Source of the DNA: Aureispira sp. CCB-E | GTDB lineage: Bacteria > Bacteroidota > Bacteroidia > Chitinophagales > Saprospiraceae | Reading direction: 5' to 3' | DNA: 64,000 bases | Assembly (NCBI RefSeq): GCF_031326345.1 | Contig: NZ_CP133671.1 | Location: 5,704,001 to 5,768,000 of the forward strand | The notes under the pieces: model-generated | What the model was told of the DNA's origin: nothing | Databases searched by the model: none | The model's input: only the letters and a program-made list of their open reading frames with translations | In this document: positions 8,896-19,041 of the stretch, in pieces | Numbering within the stretch: the first letter of the stretch is position 1 | Layout: every line of letters starts with the position of its first letter | Position numbers and translations under genes: made by a program

Positions 8896-10200
8896 ATGCC
8901 TAGATATACGTTTATCATTTTTGCATTTTTGTTCTATCACAATTTATTATTAGCGCAAGCATTAACCCCTTATTTCAATTATACCGTTACTGAAAAAGAC
9001 AAAACGCTTTGGAGTATTAGCCAAAAACATGGCGTCTCACTTGAAGAAATAAAGATTTTAAATCAAAAAGACGACAACAAAGTACAAGTTGGAGAGGTCT
9101 TAAAAATTCCTAAGCAGATCGCTAAAGATCCCGACTATATTATACATGTAGTAGAGAAAAAAGACAAAAACTTATACCGAATTGGGTTAAAATACAAAGT
9201 TACAACAGAAGAGTTGATGTTGCTCAACAACAAGAAAAACAGCACTATTCGAGCAGGTGAGCAACTTAAAATTCCTAAAAATGGGAAATACATTATTCAC
9301 ATCGTTTCTGAAACAGATAAAAGTCTTTGGGGGATTTGCCAAATCTATGGTGTTGAAGTTGAGGATGTCAAACAAATTAACCACAAAAAGAACAATATTA
9401 TCCGCAAGGGCGAACGCTTAGCCATTCCCAAAGAGTATCAAACAGCAACTACTTCTGAAACAACCTCAAGAACAACGACTACCCCACCCATCAATGGAGA
9501 TCCCCAAGGCACCAAAGCAGCTTATGATATTGATGCGAATCAATGGCGTTTTCCGTATCATAATCGCAAAGAATTACACATTTTCCCTAGTATTAAAACA
9601 GGTTTTTCTAATTATTATAAACTAAGTCCTGTAGAGTATGCTGCTTTTTTTCAAAACTCCAAAGATTATGCTCCCAACAAGGAACAAAAAGACCGCTATT
9701 TTTATTCTATAGAAAAGTCTTTTGCCAAGAGTCTCGACAAGCAGCAAACGCGCTACTTGACATTAGAAGAACAGGCTTTATTGGACATGCAGAATGGCTA
9801 TACCTACGATTTTATGACACTAATAGAAGTAGATTCGATTCAGAAGTCTTTTAAAATACTTCCCATCTTTTTGGTAAAAGATACTTATGGGAATGCTGCT
9901 TATTTACCCAAGGGAAGTTTTGCCTGTTGCGCTGATCCATTTCCTCTAGCAATGTATAAAAGAACAGAAGAAAAAGAAATTAATACATTCTCCACCCTTC
10001 TAACTCCTTCCATTATTCAACAAACAGAAGTTGTTAAGTTATTTAAAAACAATCAAGTTGTCCAGACCGATTCAACCATTTTAATTTTGCAACTAAAAAC
10101 AGATGCTGTCCCTAGTTTGATTGATTCTCAAGAATATAGAAATGGGAAAAAAACGCGTGCTTTTAGTAATTTAAAACGTCGACAAGAGCTAGACTATTAG
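8896..10200 (+). CDS. Secreted protein with three LysM repeats
   Basis: The 434-residue protein has a signal peptide (MPRYTFIIFAFLFYHNLLLAQA). Three LysM domains lie at about 28-73, 82-128 and 132-177; each opens with Y-x-V/I-x-x-x-D-K-x-L and ends in I-x-x-G-E-x-L-x-I-P. A Thr/Ser-rich linker (about 180-200) leads to a C-terminal region of about 230 residues that I do not recognise. LysM domains bind N-acetylglucosamine in peptidoglycan or chitin, so the protein is probably cell-wall-associated in the periplasm or at the surface. No amidase, NlpC/P60 or transglycosylase motif is evident, so it may be structural rather than enzymatic. Confidence 0.85.
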   Translation: MPRYTFIIFAFLFYHNLLLAQALTPYFNYTVTEKDKTLWSISQKHGVSLEEIKILNQKDDNKVQVGEVLKIPKQIAKDPDYIIHVVEKKDKNLYRIGLKYKVTTEELMLLNNKKNSTIRAGEQLKIPKNGKYIIHIVSETDKSLWGICQIYGVEVEDVKQINHKKNNIIRKGERLAIPKEYQTATTSETTSRTTTTPPINGDPQGTKAAYDIDANQWRFPYHNRKELHIFPSIKTGFSNYYKLSPVEYAAFFQNSKDYAPNKEQKDRYFYSIEKSFAKSLDKQQTRYLTLEEQALLDMQNGYTYDFMTLIEVDSIQKSFKILPIFLVKDTYGNAAYLPKGSFACCADPFPLAMYKRTEEKEINTFSTLLTPSIIQQTEVVKLFKNNQVVQTDSTILILQLKTDAVPSLIDSQEYRNGKKTRAFSNLKRRQELDY

Positions 10201-10312
10201 CTAATATGTTAAAATTCATCCTTTAAAGCGTTCTAAATCAGCATTTTTCAAATAAATTCCTTTGCTTTTTTGTATCTTGGTAAAGAGTCATAACCTTTCC
10301 AAGTTGATTACA

Positions 10313-11344
10313 ATGAGAACGCTACTTTTTACATTCATTTGGGGCTTTAGTAGTACATTCGCTTTATCGCTTCATCCTAATTTATACCACAAAAAAGAAA
10401 CGGACGTTAAAAAACGGTCTAGTAACATTCCCGACATTGCCTATACCTTTGACACTGCTTTTGCCAAAGAATTTGTTGCCGATTTTGATTTTGATCAACC
10501 TGCTAATTATGCGTTTCGAGAACTATCAGATGCAGGAATTTATCTCACCCATTTAGGAGAGAATAACAAGGCATTAAATGTCTTTCAATGGCTACACGAA
10601 CAACACTCTGAAGAATATAATATTACTTCTAACTTAGGAGTTGTACATGAATTGAATGGCAATTTAGATTCTGCGGAACACTATTTATTAAAAGCTTTTA
10701 CACAGTCGCCTCATGATCCTCCTAAAACCGAATGGGTACAATTAAAAATTATCGCAGCCAAACGATCTATTCAACAAGACCCCAACTGGTTACTACATCA
10801 CCACGTTTTAAATTTGAACTGGGACACCTCCTTTTATCAAAATAATTCTACTCAAAGTTATACTAAACAACAAAGGGATAGCCTACAACTCCTTCGTTAT
10901 ACCAATTACAAAAATCAATTGGATACCCTGTGGTCTATCGGAAATGTTATGAAAACTCATATTCCCTATGTATCTAGTCCCAATCTTTTGGTTGCCAATA
11001 TCATGAAGGAACTAGGATATCATTTTGCGATCAATTTATCTATTAAAGATGCCTTTGTTGCTTATAAAATTGCCCTACATTATGACCCTAAAAATCAACT
11101 GAACATAACCGAAGCATTAACACGATTAATGCCTCATTTTAGAAAATACGAATTTGACGAGTCTATTTTTGAAGCAAAATTTCATCCAGCCAATAATTCT
11201 TTATCTAGGCAGTTGCCTGCCAAGGAAAATCCTCCTGAGGATTATTTCGACTCTTTTTCTTTGCTCACATTGCAAGCAAGTATTGCTTTACTTCTTTTAG
11301 TTGCTTTTTTCAGTTATACCATCTTTAACCAAAGAAAAAAGTAA
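10313..11344 (+). CDS. TPR-like protein with C-terminal membrane anchor
   Basis: I choose ATG 10313 (MRTLLFTFIWGFSSTFALS), which begins directly with a signal peptide; a TTG start at 10262 would bury it. The 343-residue protein has TPR-like helices in the middle (LGENNKALNVFQWLHEQH, LGVVHELNGNLDSAEHYLLKAF, and later VAYKIALHYDPKNQ). It ends with a single transmembrane helix (about 22 residues before a short basic tail QRKK). Such proteins serve as periplasmic scaffolds held by the inner membrane. No catalytic motif is seen. It is probably transcribed with the methyltransferase 32 bp downstream. Confidence 0.75.
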   Translation: MRTLLFTFIWGFSSTFALSLHPNLYHKKETDVKKRSSNIPDIAYTFDTAFAKEFVADFDFDQPANYAFRELSDAGIYLTHLGENNKALNVFQWLHEQHSEEYNITSNLGVVHELNGNLDSAEHYLLKAFTQSPHDPPKTEWVQLKIIAAKRSIQQDPNWLLHHHVLNLNWDTSFYQNNSTQSYTKQQRDSLQLLRYTNYKNQLDTLWSIGNVMKTHIPYVSSPNLLVANIMKELGYHFAINLSIKDAFVAYKIALHYDPKNQLNITEALTRLMPHFRKYEFDESIFEAKFHPANNSLSRQLPAKENPPEDYFDSFSLLTLQASIALLLLVAFFSYTIFNQRKK

Positions 11345-11376
11345 TTTTTCACGCAAAAAATCTCTACTTAAGCCAA

Positions 11377-12021
11377 ATGGACAAATACAAAATTACATTT
11401 CAAACTTGGAATAAGATAGCCGATTTATACCAAGAAAAGTTCATGGATAGCACGCTTTACAATGACTCTTACGCTGCTTTTTGCAAAGCAATTCCAACAA
11501 CAGCCGCAAAGATTTTAGAAATTGGTTGTGGTCCTGGGAATATAACACGATACCTCATCCAACAACGACCTGATTTTCAGCTTACAGCCATTGACATTGC
11601 CCCTAATATGCTTGCACTCGCTAAGAAAAATGTTCCTAAAGCAAAGTTATTAGAAATGGATGCTCGTAATATTCATACCTTAAACGAAAAATTTGATGGG
11701 ATATGTTGTGGTTTTTGCCTCCCCTATTTGTCTAAAGACGACTGTTTAAAGTTGCTACAAGATAGCTTTAATTTACTCTCCTCTAATGGTTTATTATACC
11801 TAAGTTTTATAGAAGGGAACTATAACGACTCTGGATACGAACAAGGAAGCTCTGGAGATCAAGTTTTTGTCTATTATCATTCTTCTTCCCAAATAAAAGC
11901 AGCTTTAAAACAGTTTCATTTTGAGATACTCCAAATCAGCTCCTTAGATTACCCAAAAGGAGGAACACAGCAACAACATATTATTTTCATAGCTAAGAAA
12001 AAGCACATATTGTCACAGTAA
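11377..12021 (+). CDS. SAM-dependent class I methyltransferase
   Basis: The 214-residue protein has the class I motif ILEIGCGPGNIT (about 46-57), an acidic residue after strand 2 (LTAIDIAPNML), motif II AKLLEMDARNI and the post-motif segment FDGICCGFCLPYLSKDD. These bind S-adenosylmethionine. The substrate cannot be told from the sequence. The closest general type is the Methyltransf_25/UbiE-like group of small-molecule methyltransferases. It lacks a signal peptide and should be cytoplasmic. It follows the TPR gene closely and converges with the lipoprotein gene at 12346. Confidence 0.88.
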   Translation: MDKYKITFQTWNKIADLYQEKFMDSTLYNDSYAAFCKAIPTTAAKILEIGCGPGNITRYLIQQRPDFQLTAIDIAPNMLALAKKNVPKAKLLEMDARNIHTLNEKFDGICCGFCLPYLSKDDCLKLLQDSFNLLSSNGLLYLSFIEGNYNDSGYEQGSSGDQVFVYYHSSSQIKAALKQFHFEILQISSLDYPKGGTQQQHIIFIAKKKHILSQ

Positions 12022-12083
12022 TGGTGTTTACATTCTTAGGGCATATAGGCTTGGCTTCCTTTTATTTGCCTTATTTTTGAATA

Positions 12084-12268
12084 TTAAGTAATCGTTCAAA
12101 AAAATAACAAGTACCACGCAGTAGCAGCGCAGCTAAAACAGCCTTCTTTTTGCGCTACTCTTCATCAGAAAAACTTGTCTTAGCTCGCTAAGCCTTCCTT
12201 TTTCTTCTTGGATTAGCAAAAAAATAATCCCATTTTTTGTTCTTATTTTTTCTGACCTCTTACTTATT
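12084..12268. repeat. Family B intergenic element (B1) with a family A module inside
   Basis: The left end TTAAGTAATCGTTCAAAAAA and right end TTTTTTCTGACCTCTTACTT are imperfect inverted copies of each other. The interior carries ACCACGCAGTAGCAGCGCAG, a module also found in family A. It lies between convergent genes, so it may act at 3' ends. Confidence 0.6.
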
Positions 12269-12274
12269 AGATAC

Positions 12275-12313
12275 AAAAAAGCAGCTAAGTTTATACCTTT
12301 TAACTGCTTTTTT
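12275..12313. terminator. Bidirectional rho-independent terminator
   Basis: AAAAAAGCAGCTAA pairs with TTAACTGCTTTTTT around a short loop, with one mismatch. It has an A-run on one side and a T-run on the other, placed between convergent genes. Confidence 0.8.
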
Positions 12314-12345
12314 GTGCATTAATATTGAGTTATGAGTATTCCAAT

Positions 12346-12945
12346 TTATTTAAATTCGGGAAACAACAAACGAAATTTACCATTAGAGGCATTCTTAACC
12401 ATTCCATCACCATCCAAAACAAGGTTAAACTCTCCTTCTACGATTACTAAATCACCATAACCTAAAGCTACTACTGAAGAACGTTCTACAGAAGTAATTT
12501 TAAGATAATTAGCGGGAAAAATATTGTTGTTCTTATCTGTTCTCCAATCTGTAGTACCATCGTTATAATCCAAACCAATATGAATAGGTGCATTACAAAT
12601 GGCTGATGAAGAATAACACACTTCCAAATTTTGACCTACCAAACTATTTAGCTCATTGTATGTAACTGAGTCTTCATCCATATTAACATTAACATAGATA
12701 CTCTCCGTTTTTGAAAAATTAGATAAGTTAGGTTTCAATATACCTCCACTTACAGAAATTATACTACTTTGAGAGGAGTTGCATTGGTAGCTGGTTGATC
12801 GATACTCTACAGGTGTTCCATCAAAATCAAATGTAATATAATAATCATTAGGAGTGTTGTTAGTAGTAGTAGTAGTATCTTTTTCACAAGAAAAAAAACC
12901 AACACTAACTACGGTAAGCATTAAAAATACAAATAGGTTTTTCAT
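12346..12945 (-). CDS. Hypothetical lipoprotein
   Basis: The 199-residue protein has a lipoprotein signal (MKNLFVFLMLTVVSVGFFSC, Cys at 20) followed by an Asp/Thr-rich linker (EKDTTTTTNNTPND) of the kind common in exported Bacteroidota lipoproteins. The mature part looks beta-rich, with TFDFDGTPVEYRSTSYQC, a second Cys-containing loop (EVCYSSSAICNAP) and a final FNLVLDGDGMVKNASNGKFRLLF. This resembles small lipoproteins of unknown function with a jelly-roll-like core. I cannot name a function. It lies 168 bp downstream of the large sacsin-like gene on the same strand but is probably a separate unit. Confidence 0.75.
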   Translation of the reverse strand: MKNLFVFLMLTVVSVGFFSCEKDTTTTTNNTPNDYYITFDFDGTPVEYRSTSYQCNSSQSSIISVSGGILKPNLSNFSKTESIYVNVNMDEDSVTYNELNSLVGQNLEVCYSSSAICNAPIHIGLDYNDGTTDWRTDKNNNIFPANYLKITSVERSSVVALGYGDLVIVEGEFNLVLDGDGMVKNASNGKFRLLFPEFK

Positions 12946-13113
12946 TGTTTAGTTTAAATTTAGTTAATAATCGTCTGTACAATTTTTGCACAAACTATTG
13001 TTGATAAAAATTATTTCCATCTAAGAATTGTTTTTCAGGCGCAATATGATGATTAAAAGTAAAAGAATTATACCATTTTTATTTTTTATGAAATATTTAG
13101 GATATGTCGTTCA

Positions 13114-16100
13114 TCAACCTTTATCGACTTCCTTCTTCTCAATAATCATTTTCGATGACTTAGCATATTGTAGTAACTCTTCTAACATTTCAGCAGGCAA
13201 TTCACTAATGTCAAATGCCAGCTTGAGTTTCCCTTTGACATTTTGATCTTTGTACACTTGAATATCCTCTACAGAAGGGTTTTCAATTGCTTCCTCATTC
13301 TCTGCCAACTTTTCTTCCACCACAACTGTTTCTACCACTCGTTCAATGACCTTATGAGCACTTGTTTCTTTTTTATCTTCATTTTTGAAGCGCAGTAAGC
13401 CCAATAAATGTGCTTCTGTCAAAGTATTGTACTTCGTGATACTAAATAAATCTTCCTCAATATTGGTTGAATTACTATTCACGTAAGCAATTTTATTGCA
13501 CAAAACAGCATTTTCATGTTCATACTCTTTTACGACTTGATCTAAGAAGTAAACCACATAAGGCATTTTTCCATCATACAAATAAATGCTATATTCAGCA
13601 TCTTCTCGCCATTTCATATAGTGATCTGCCCCCCATTCTTGGCTATTGGCTTCTAATCGTTCAAGATCCAATTTGTTCTCCACTTTGGTTGTTTTAAACT
13701 CAATCCCTTTGATATCCAAATTTGTCAAATATTGCCCTGCTGCTGTCAAACAGTCGAATACATGAGCAATACTAATTTCAAATTTTTCAAAAAGTTGTTT
13801 CTGTTGTTTTTGGTCAAAGTAATACAACTCTTGATCCGCATGATTATCGACTTTGTACTCAAAGGTTGGTTCTTCCTCTATTCCTCCTACCTTAATAATA
13901 TAAGGTAAAGGTGTATTTTGAGTCAATTTAGGTAGTGTATTGTATAATTTTCTCAACCAATACAAACGCTCATCTTCGGAGGTAAATACCGTTCCTTCAG
14001 ACTGAAGCCAAAGGATGGTTTGCAATAAATAGTCTTGTTCTGAATTTCGTAAATCATTCAGTTGTTTTTGTGAAACAGGCTCTCCAATATTTGTATGAAA
14101 ATATTGGCGTACCCCTACTAGCGTAGAACGCTCTGTATTGACCCCTATAGCATTTAACAACGATAACTTGCCTCTAGGAATTAGAACAACTTTGGGCGAA
14201 GGGGGAACAAATTCCTCTACTTCCTCTCCGTCCACTGGAATTGGTTCCTCATAATCAGGCTGAATCGTACGTTCTTCCACTAACTCTTCTTCTTCTCCGA
14301 CCCAATTCATCAACCAATCAGGGAAACGCTCTTTTACCAAAGCATATTCCTCAGGATAAACCAGCTCCGCAGGTAATAAACCACCCAAGCTATTCTCTGT
14401 ATTTGTTTTAAGTTCCAACTGAGTAGGACGTTCCAAATCAGGAATTTCTGACCAAATTTCGTACAAGAAATTTAATAGTTCAGATTGCAATTGCTCTGGT
14501 TTTTCTTTCTCTTCCAACGTTCTAATCGGCGCACAATAGAAGGTATTTTTATCTATATAAGGACCATAAACCAAATTTTGAGACCCAAAACTAAATGCTG
14601 TTTCTTTCTCTTGTATACGAAGCAACTCATCAACTCCCGCATAGTATTGGGAATTCAAAATAGCACTTGAATCAATAAAAGAGTTGTTATTCAAATGAAA
14701 CGCATCAAACGTACTGATTTCTATGGGTTCAGCAGCTTGTGTATGCAGCAAAAACGATTTGATAATTTTGCTATTATCATTATCCTTCGCATACAACAAT
14801 GCAAAAGCTAGTTGATAAGCATTTTCCAAAACGGGATGATTTGCTTTTAGTTCATCAAAAATATCTTTGACCAGTTTCTCTTCCCCTTCAAAACAACGGC
14901 GTTGTAATACCGTGGGGGCCTCATAATCGACAAACTGATTCGCTATGTTCTGTAACAATGCTTGAATGACCTTAAAACGAGGCAGTACTTCTGATAATTT
15001 CAAATTAAACTTACCGCTTCGTTCAATAGAAATAGTAATCGCATCATCAAACCCAATATCATTCAACTTAAACAATTCTCCTTCTAAATTTTCGATATAA
15101 ATTTTAGATCGAACTTTAGAATGATCTGCCTCTTTGTTTCTGAATATTTGTAACGTTTGGTGCTCAAAAGAATCTTTATTATATGTTTGTCCCTCTTTGA
15201 GAACAATTTTATCAATTTTGCTGAATACTTGTTCTTGTACGTCGGCATTGCCACTCTCTACAATCAATGCCGAAAGTAGTTCAGGGGATACTTCTTTAGA
15301 CTTAGAAATCGCATTAAATAACTGACTTCCTCTTAATAAGCCTTTGTTTCTATAATCTGGCTGGTAAATTTTGGCAGGCACCAATTTATAAGTATCGCCA
15401 AAAATAGCATTAATTTTTTCCGCCAAACCTTGTTGTCCTTTTTCTACCGCATAAGGAATATTTCTAGCCCGCTTTCCAACTTCACACTCCCTCGAATTTT
15501 CTGGACTCTCTGTTAGATATAAGAAAGTAAATAAGTCCTCTTTTGTTTTTTCAAAGAAATGAACCAAACTAGCTGCTTCGCCTTTTTCCAAAACCACAAC
15601 ATCCTTGGCAATCGATTTAGACAAAATACTATTTCTAGTTTTGAACACCCCTTCTATCAAGAAAGGCAATACATCGGGATGTGGTGTATAACAATCCGTT
15701 AGTGTATTAATCGCTGTTCTTAGCGGACCGTATTTTTCTGTTTCAATCATCTGATTGTGAAAGAAAATTTGACCACTGCCAACAAAACCTATGCTAGTAT
15801 CTACAAAAATATACTTGCTTGTAATCAATGGTTTAGGTGACTTGGCTAAGCTTGCATATTTTAGCACTCCTTGATAAAAAGATTTGATATTAGCCGCTAT
15901 ACTACTATGCGTGGTTACCGCCTTCCATTCTGCAACAAGAATGTTGTTATAAATATCCGTTTCTTTCGCCAGATAATTTTGCAACAAGACATCGTCTTCT
16001 TTTTCATCAATACGATAATCATTCAACCAATTTTCAACAGACTTTGTAGAAGCAATCAGTTTAGACAACACCATGTGTTCCCCTTTTTGATTACGAAACA

Positions 16101-18750
16101 GTTCAATCCGAGCTAGTTCTTTGGCTGACAGAATGCCTGTTAATAGTACAAAGAAAGCTTTCTTTTCCTCAGGATTTAAGTCCGTTGTTTTACAACGTTC
16201 AATTAATCCATTTAGCCCTTTTTTCCATTCCTTACTAGCTGTGGTAGGGCTTGTTCTAAATGGATCAGCTTCTAGAAAGGGCAAAATACTAGGGTGTGGT
16301 AAAACAAGGTTCAACACTTTAGATACTGCCGAACGCAAAGCGGGGTAATCAACCTCTATTTGCCCTAAGCAGCGATGATAAAACACAGTTTGAGCAGTAC
16401 AAAATCCATGCTCTGAGTTGGTATAAATATAGTTGGCTTCGTCTAGTTTGGGCTGATTCGACTTTAACTTAAAATAATTGGCAACACTTGTATAAAATGC
16501 CACCAAACTTTCTTCATCCTCACCATCAATTCCTTTAACTAACTCGTCCCAAAAAGGAACAATAATATGAGTGTATAGTTCCCACTGATTTTTTTTAGAA
16601 ATGTATTGCTCTGCTAGTACTTCTGAATCCTCCTCTTCTGCTATTTTAAAATTCTCTAACCAATACTCAACATTGGCATCAGCGGGCAATAAGCCATGCA
16701 AAGGAGCAGGAAGTCCCTCTTTGTTATAAAATAAATGCACCCCTCTTAACGCTTCTTTTTTTACCCCATCTAAGCTCATCAAAAAGCTATATAAGTTGTG
16801 TTTTTGTTCAACTGAAAGCGTTGCATTGTTAGTACGTGCAGTTATTTTTTTAAACAAAGCCTCATCGTTGGTCAAATAATCTAACTGAGACTCTAGTTGC
16901 TGTAGAATTACAGCGTAATCTAAAATATTAAATTCCAATACTGAAAACCCTAACCCTTTGATGGAATCTCGAATAGGCAAGATATGCTCACTCATCAAGA
17001 AAATATCTTCTTGCCCTTGCAAATCATCAATAGCATAAAAATGAGCAGCACCTGTTGTACTTGTAAATTTGAAACACTTAATATTTCCAAACTTCTCTAA
17101 AAATGCCTCATCAAAGTCAACCCGTTTTAACTCTGCCACAAAAACTTGGTAATCTTCTGGTGATAGTTGTGCAATAAAGTTATTCAGCAAACTTAAATTA
17201 GCTTCCATGATTAACTCCTTTATTCCCCAACGCTTTAAACCTAGTTTAGCATTGTTGGCTGCGGAGCGCAAAATATCATTTTCTTCCTTTATATCCGTCC
17301 AATACAACCACTCTCTCCCAATTCCCAAACTCATAGGCTCAATGGGCAATGCTGTTCCTTTTGCAATGATTAAATCTTTGAGGTAAAAATTACCTTTATT
17401 GGTTGGAATATTCATTTGTATATACTCCAACAATGGATCGTACAAATGTTTATTAATCAATTCTGCATCGTATTCTGTAGAACGATCTGTCAACAACAAA
17501 GCCTTATAAATATGGCAATAAGTCTCTAAATTCTCTTGTTTATATTTATCCAAGTTACGTTTCAACGACTTGGCAATATACTTAAAGGTTTCAATATTCG
17601 CTTCGCCTTGATCATCTAAACGGGTTCTATCTGTAATTTTGGCAAAAGAAGAACTGTGCACAAAATAAGCCATTCCATGACGCTCGTTTCGCATTGGGAA
17701 AAACTGATATAAACTAGGCGCTTCTTTTAGAGCCTGCATTTGCTCCAAACTAGCAGGAAAGCCCAATGAAATTTCAATCGGACAAGTTGGAAATTCAGGA
17801 TCTATATTTTTAAAATCTTCTGTACCAGGTAGAATAGAATAACGTTCAAACTTAGTTTCAAACTTCTCTATGATATCTTCTTGCAAGGCTACCTTTTCCA
17901 AGGTTTTAAGATTATTCATAGCATAACCAATCCCCGAAGTAATGTTGAGCAACGATTCTTTTAGTTTTTCATGTTTTTTAGGACCAAATCGCAAGAAAAA
18001 TAGAGAGCCTTGTTCCAAAGAGAATTGTTGCAACAATTCTTTATTTTTATTTAAAAAAGCTACTAAGTCACCCAACTCCTCTTGGTTAAACAAAACTTGA
18101 TCTTTGTAATCTAAATTCTTTACCGATTCTTCTGGAGAAGTAGGAAAACAAGCCAAAATAATTTTTAACAGCCAAGGAGCAGTATCAGCCTCAATCAAAT
18201 TTTCTAAGTTCAAACTACCTCCATCATAATTCATCAAATCTGCAAACTGCTTGTTGTTGTACCAACTAAACAATAAGGGACCAGCCAAGTCTCGCAGCAA
18301 TTCTTCCGCACCATCTGATTTCCCCATCAACCGATAAGCTAACTTAAAACCAATACCATAGCGTCCAATTTTTCCACAATTTTCTACTTTTGTTTTATCA
18401 GCTTTTGTCCCTTGAAAAGAATTCAATAAAGCCTTCAAATCTTTTTCAGAAAAAGCACGTCCATTATTCAACACCATAAAAAAGGTTTCATCATAAATAA
18501 CAGCACACTCCGTCGATTGGCTATCTGCTGCATTTTGTAAAAACTCATAAATCGCTTGCTCGTCTTGTGCATTTTGCAACTTAGGCGTTAAATCAGCTTT
18601 AATGTTCTCAACAATACCATTGACCATTTTATAAAAACCACTATTCTCATTATGACCACTCCCTATAAAATTTTCATCCCAGTTAGGCATGTCATAACCT
18701 TGGGCATTGCGCCAGTTTGTACGAAATTGTTGGATATTTTTGATTTGCAT
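13114..18750 (-). CDS. Giant sacsin-like protein with HSP90-type ATPase domain and internal duplication
   Basis: This 1878-residue protein carries an N-terminal GHKL/HSP90-like ATPase: N-box YEFLQNAADS (68-77), NNGRAFSEKDL (95-105) and glycine-rich lid GKIGRYGIGFK (126-136). This is the sacsin-type variant of the fold. It is followed by very long alpha-helical regions. About residues 640-850 and 850-1060 form a tandem duplication (VEYWLENF/VENWLNDY, PHPSILPFLE/PHPDVLPFLI). An acidic, Glu-rich linker lies around 1500, followed by a C-terminal module with a possible nuclease-like or restriction-like core (YSIYLYDGKMPYVVYFL). There is no signal peptide. It is flanked by long repeat-rich gaps. 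Bacterial proteins of this layout occur sporadically and may serve as chaperones or in defence; both are inference. Confidence 0.85.
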   Translation of the reverse strand: MQIKNIQQFRTNWRNAQGYDMPNWDENFIGSGHNENSGFYKMVNGIVENIKADLTPKLQNAQDEQAIYEFLQNAADSQSTECAVIYDETFFMVLNNGRAFSEKDLKALLNSFQGTKADKTKVENCGKIGRYGIGFKLAYRLMGKSDGAEELLRDLAGPLLFSWYNNKQFADLMNYDGGSLNLENLIEADTAPWLLKIILACFPTSPEESVKNLDYKDQVLFNQEELGDLVAFLNKNKELLQQFSLEQGSLFFLRFGPKKHEKLKESLLNITSGIGYAMNNLKTLEKVALQEDIIEKFETKFERYSILPGTEDFKNIDPEFPTCPIEISLGFPASLEQMQALKEAPSLYQFFPMRNERHGMAYFVHSSSFAKITDRTRLDDQGEANIETFKYIAKSLKRNLDKYKQENLETYCHIYKALLLTDRSTEYDAELINKHLYDPLLEYIQMNIPTNKGNFYLKDLIIAKGTALPIEPMSLGIGREWLYWTDIKEENDILRSAANNAKLGLKRWGIKELIMEANLSLLNNFIAQLSPEDYQVFVAELKRVDFDEAFLEKFGNIKCFKFTSTTGAAHFYAIDDLQGQEDIFLMSEHILPIRDSIKGLGFSVLEFNILDYAVILQQLESQLDYLTNDEALFKKITARTNNATLSVEQKHNLYSFLMSLDGVKKEALRGVHLFYNKEGLPAPLHGLLPADANVEYWLENFKIAEEEDSEVLAEQYISKKNQWELYTHIIVPFWDELVKGIDGEDEESLVAFYTSVANYFKLKSNQPKLDEANYIYTNSEHGFCTAQTVFYHRCLGQIEVDYPALRSAVSKVLNLVLPHPSILPFLEADPFRTSPTTASKEWKKGLNGLIERCKTTDLNPEEKKAFFVLLTGILSAKELARIELFRNQKGEHMVLSKLIASTKSVENWLNDYRIDEKEDDVLLQNYLAKETDIYNNILVAEWKAVTTHSSIAANIKSFYQGVLKYASLAKSPKPLITSKYIFVDTSIGFVGSGQIFFHNQMIETEKYGPLRTAINTLTDCYTPHPDVLPFLIEGVFKTRNSILSKSIAKDVVVLEKGEAASLVHFFEKTKEDLFTFLYLTESPENSRECEVGKRARNIPYAVEKGQQGLAEKINAIFGDTYKLVPAKIYQPDYRNKGLLRGSQLFNAISKSKEVSPELLSALIVESGNADVQEQVFSKIDKIVLKEGQTYNKDSFEHQTLQIFRNKEADHSKVRSKIYIENLEGELFKLNDIGFDDAITISIERSGKFNLKLSEVLPRFKVIQALLQNIANQFVDYEAPTVLQRRCFEGEEKLVKDIFDELKANHPVLENAYQLAFALLYAKDNDNSKIIKSFLLHTQAAEPIEISTFDAFHLNNNSFIDSSAILNSQYYAGVDELLRIQEKETAFSFGSQNLVYGPYIDKNTFYCAPIRTLEEKEKPEQLQSELLNFLYEIWSEIPDLERPTQLELKTNTENSLGGLLPAELVYPEEYALVKERFPDWLMNWVGEEEELVEERTIQPDYEEPIPVDGEEVEEFVPPSPKVVLIPRGKLSLLNAIGVNTERSTLVGVRQYFHTNIGEPVSQKQLNDLRNSEQDYLLQTILWLQSEGTVFTSEDERLYWLRKLYNTLPKLTQNTPLPYIIKVGGIEEEPTFEYKVDNHADQELYYFDQKQQKQLFEKFEISIAHVFDCLTAAGQYLTNLDIKGIEFKTTKVENKLDLERLEANSQEWGADHYMKWREDAEYSIYLYDGKMPYVVYFLDQVVKEYEHENAVLCNKIAYVNSNSTNIEEDLFSITKYNTLTEAHLLGLLRFKNEDKKETSAHKVIERVVETVVVEEKLAENEEAIENPSVEDIQVYKDQNVKGKLKLAFDISELPAEMLEELLQYAKSSKMIIEKKEVDKG

Positions 18751-18876
18751 AGTTAGCTGAGGTTGTATTCAGTTGTGTAATGTTTAATTTTCTAACAACT
18801 TGATTGTTAAGCGATTTAAAAGAGCTTAATAATAACAATCAAATTAATATACTTTTTGGTAGGTTGTTATTGATTA

Positions 18877-19041
18877 TAATACTCCGTTGATTTTTTAGTT
18901 CTCCTACGAACCCGTAGGCTCACGAAGTAAAAACGTAAAAAAGCATCTTGCATTAGCTTGATTATCAGTCTTTTAGCACAAAAGCCAACAAAAGTACATC
19001 TTACTGATAATCAAAATAATACGATTTTTCAACGGAGTAAT
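18877..19041. repeat. Family A element (A2)
   Basis: ATACTCCGTTGA and TCAACGGAGTA close the element. Inside, TTGATTATCAGT pairs with ACTGATAATCAA. Read in reverse, its right half matches the left half of the copy at 49358-49499, so the copies occur in both orientations. Confidence 0.75.
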
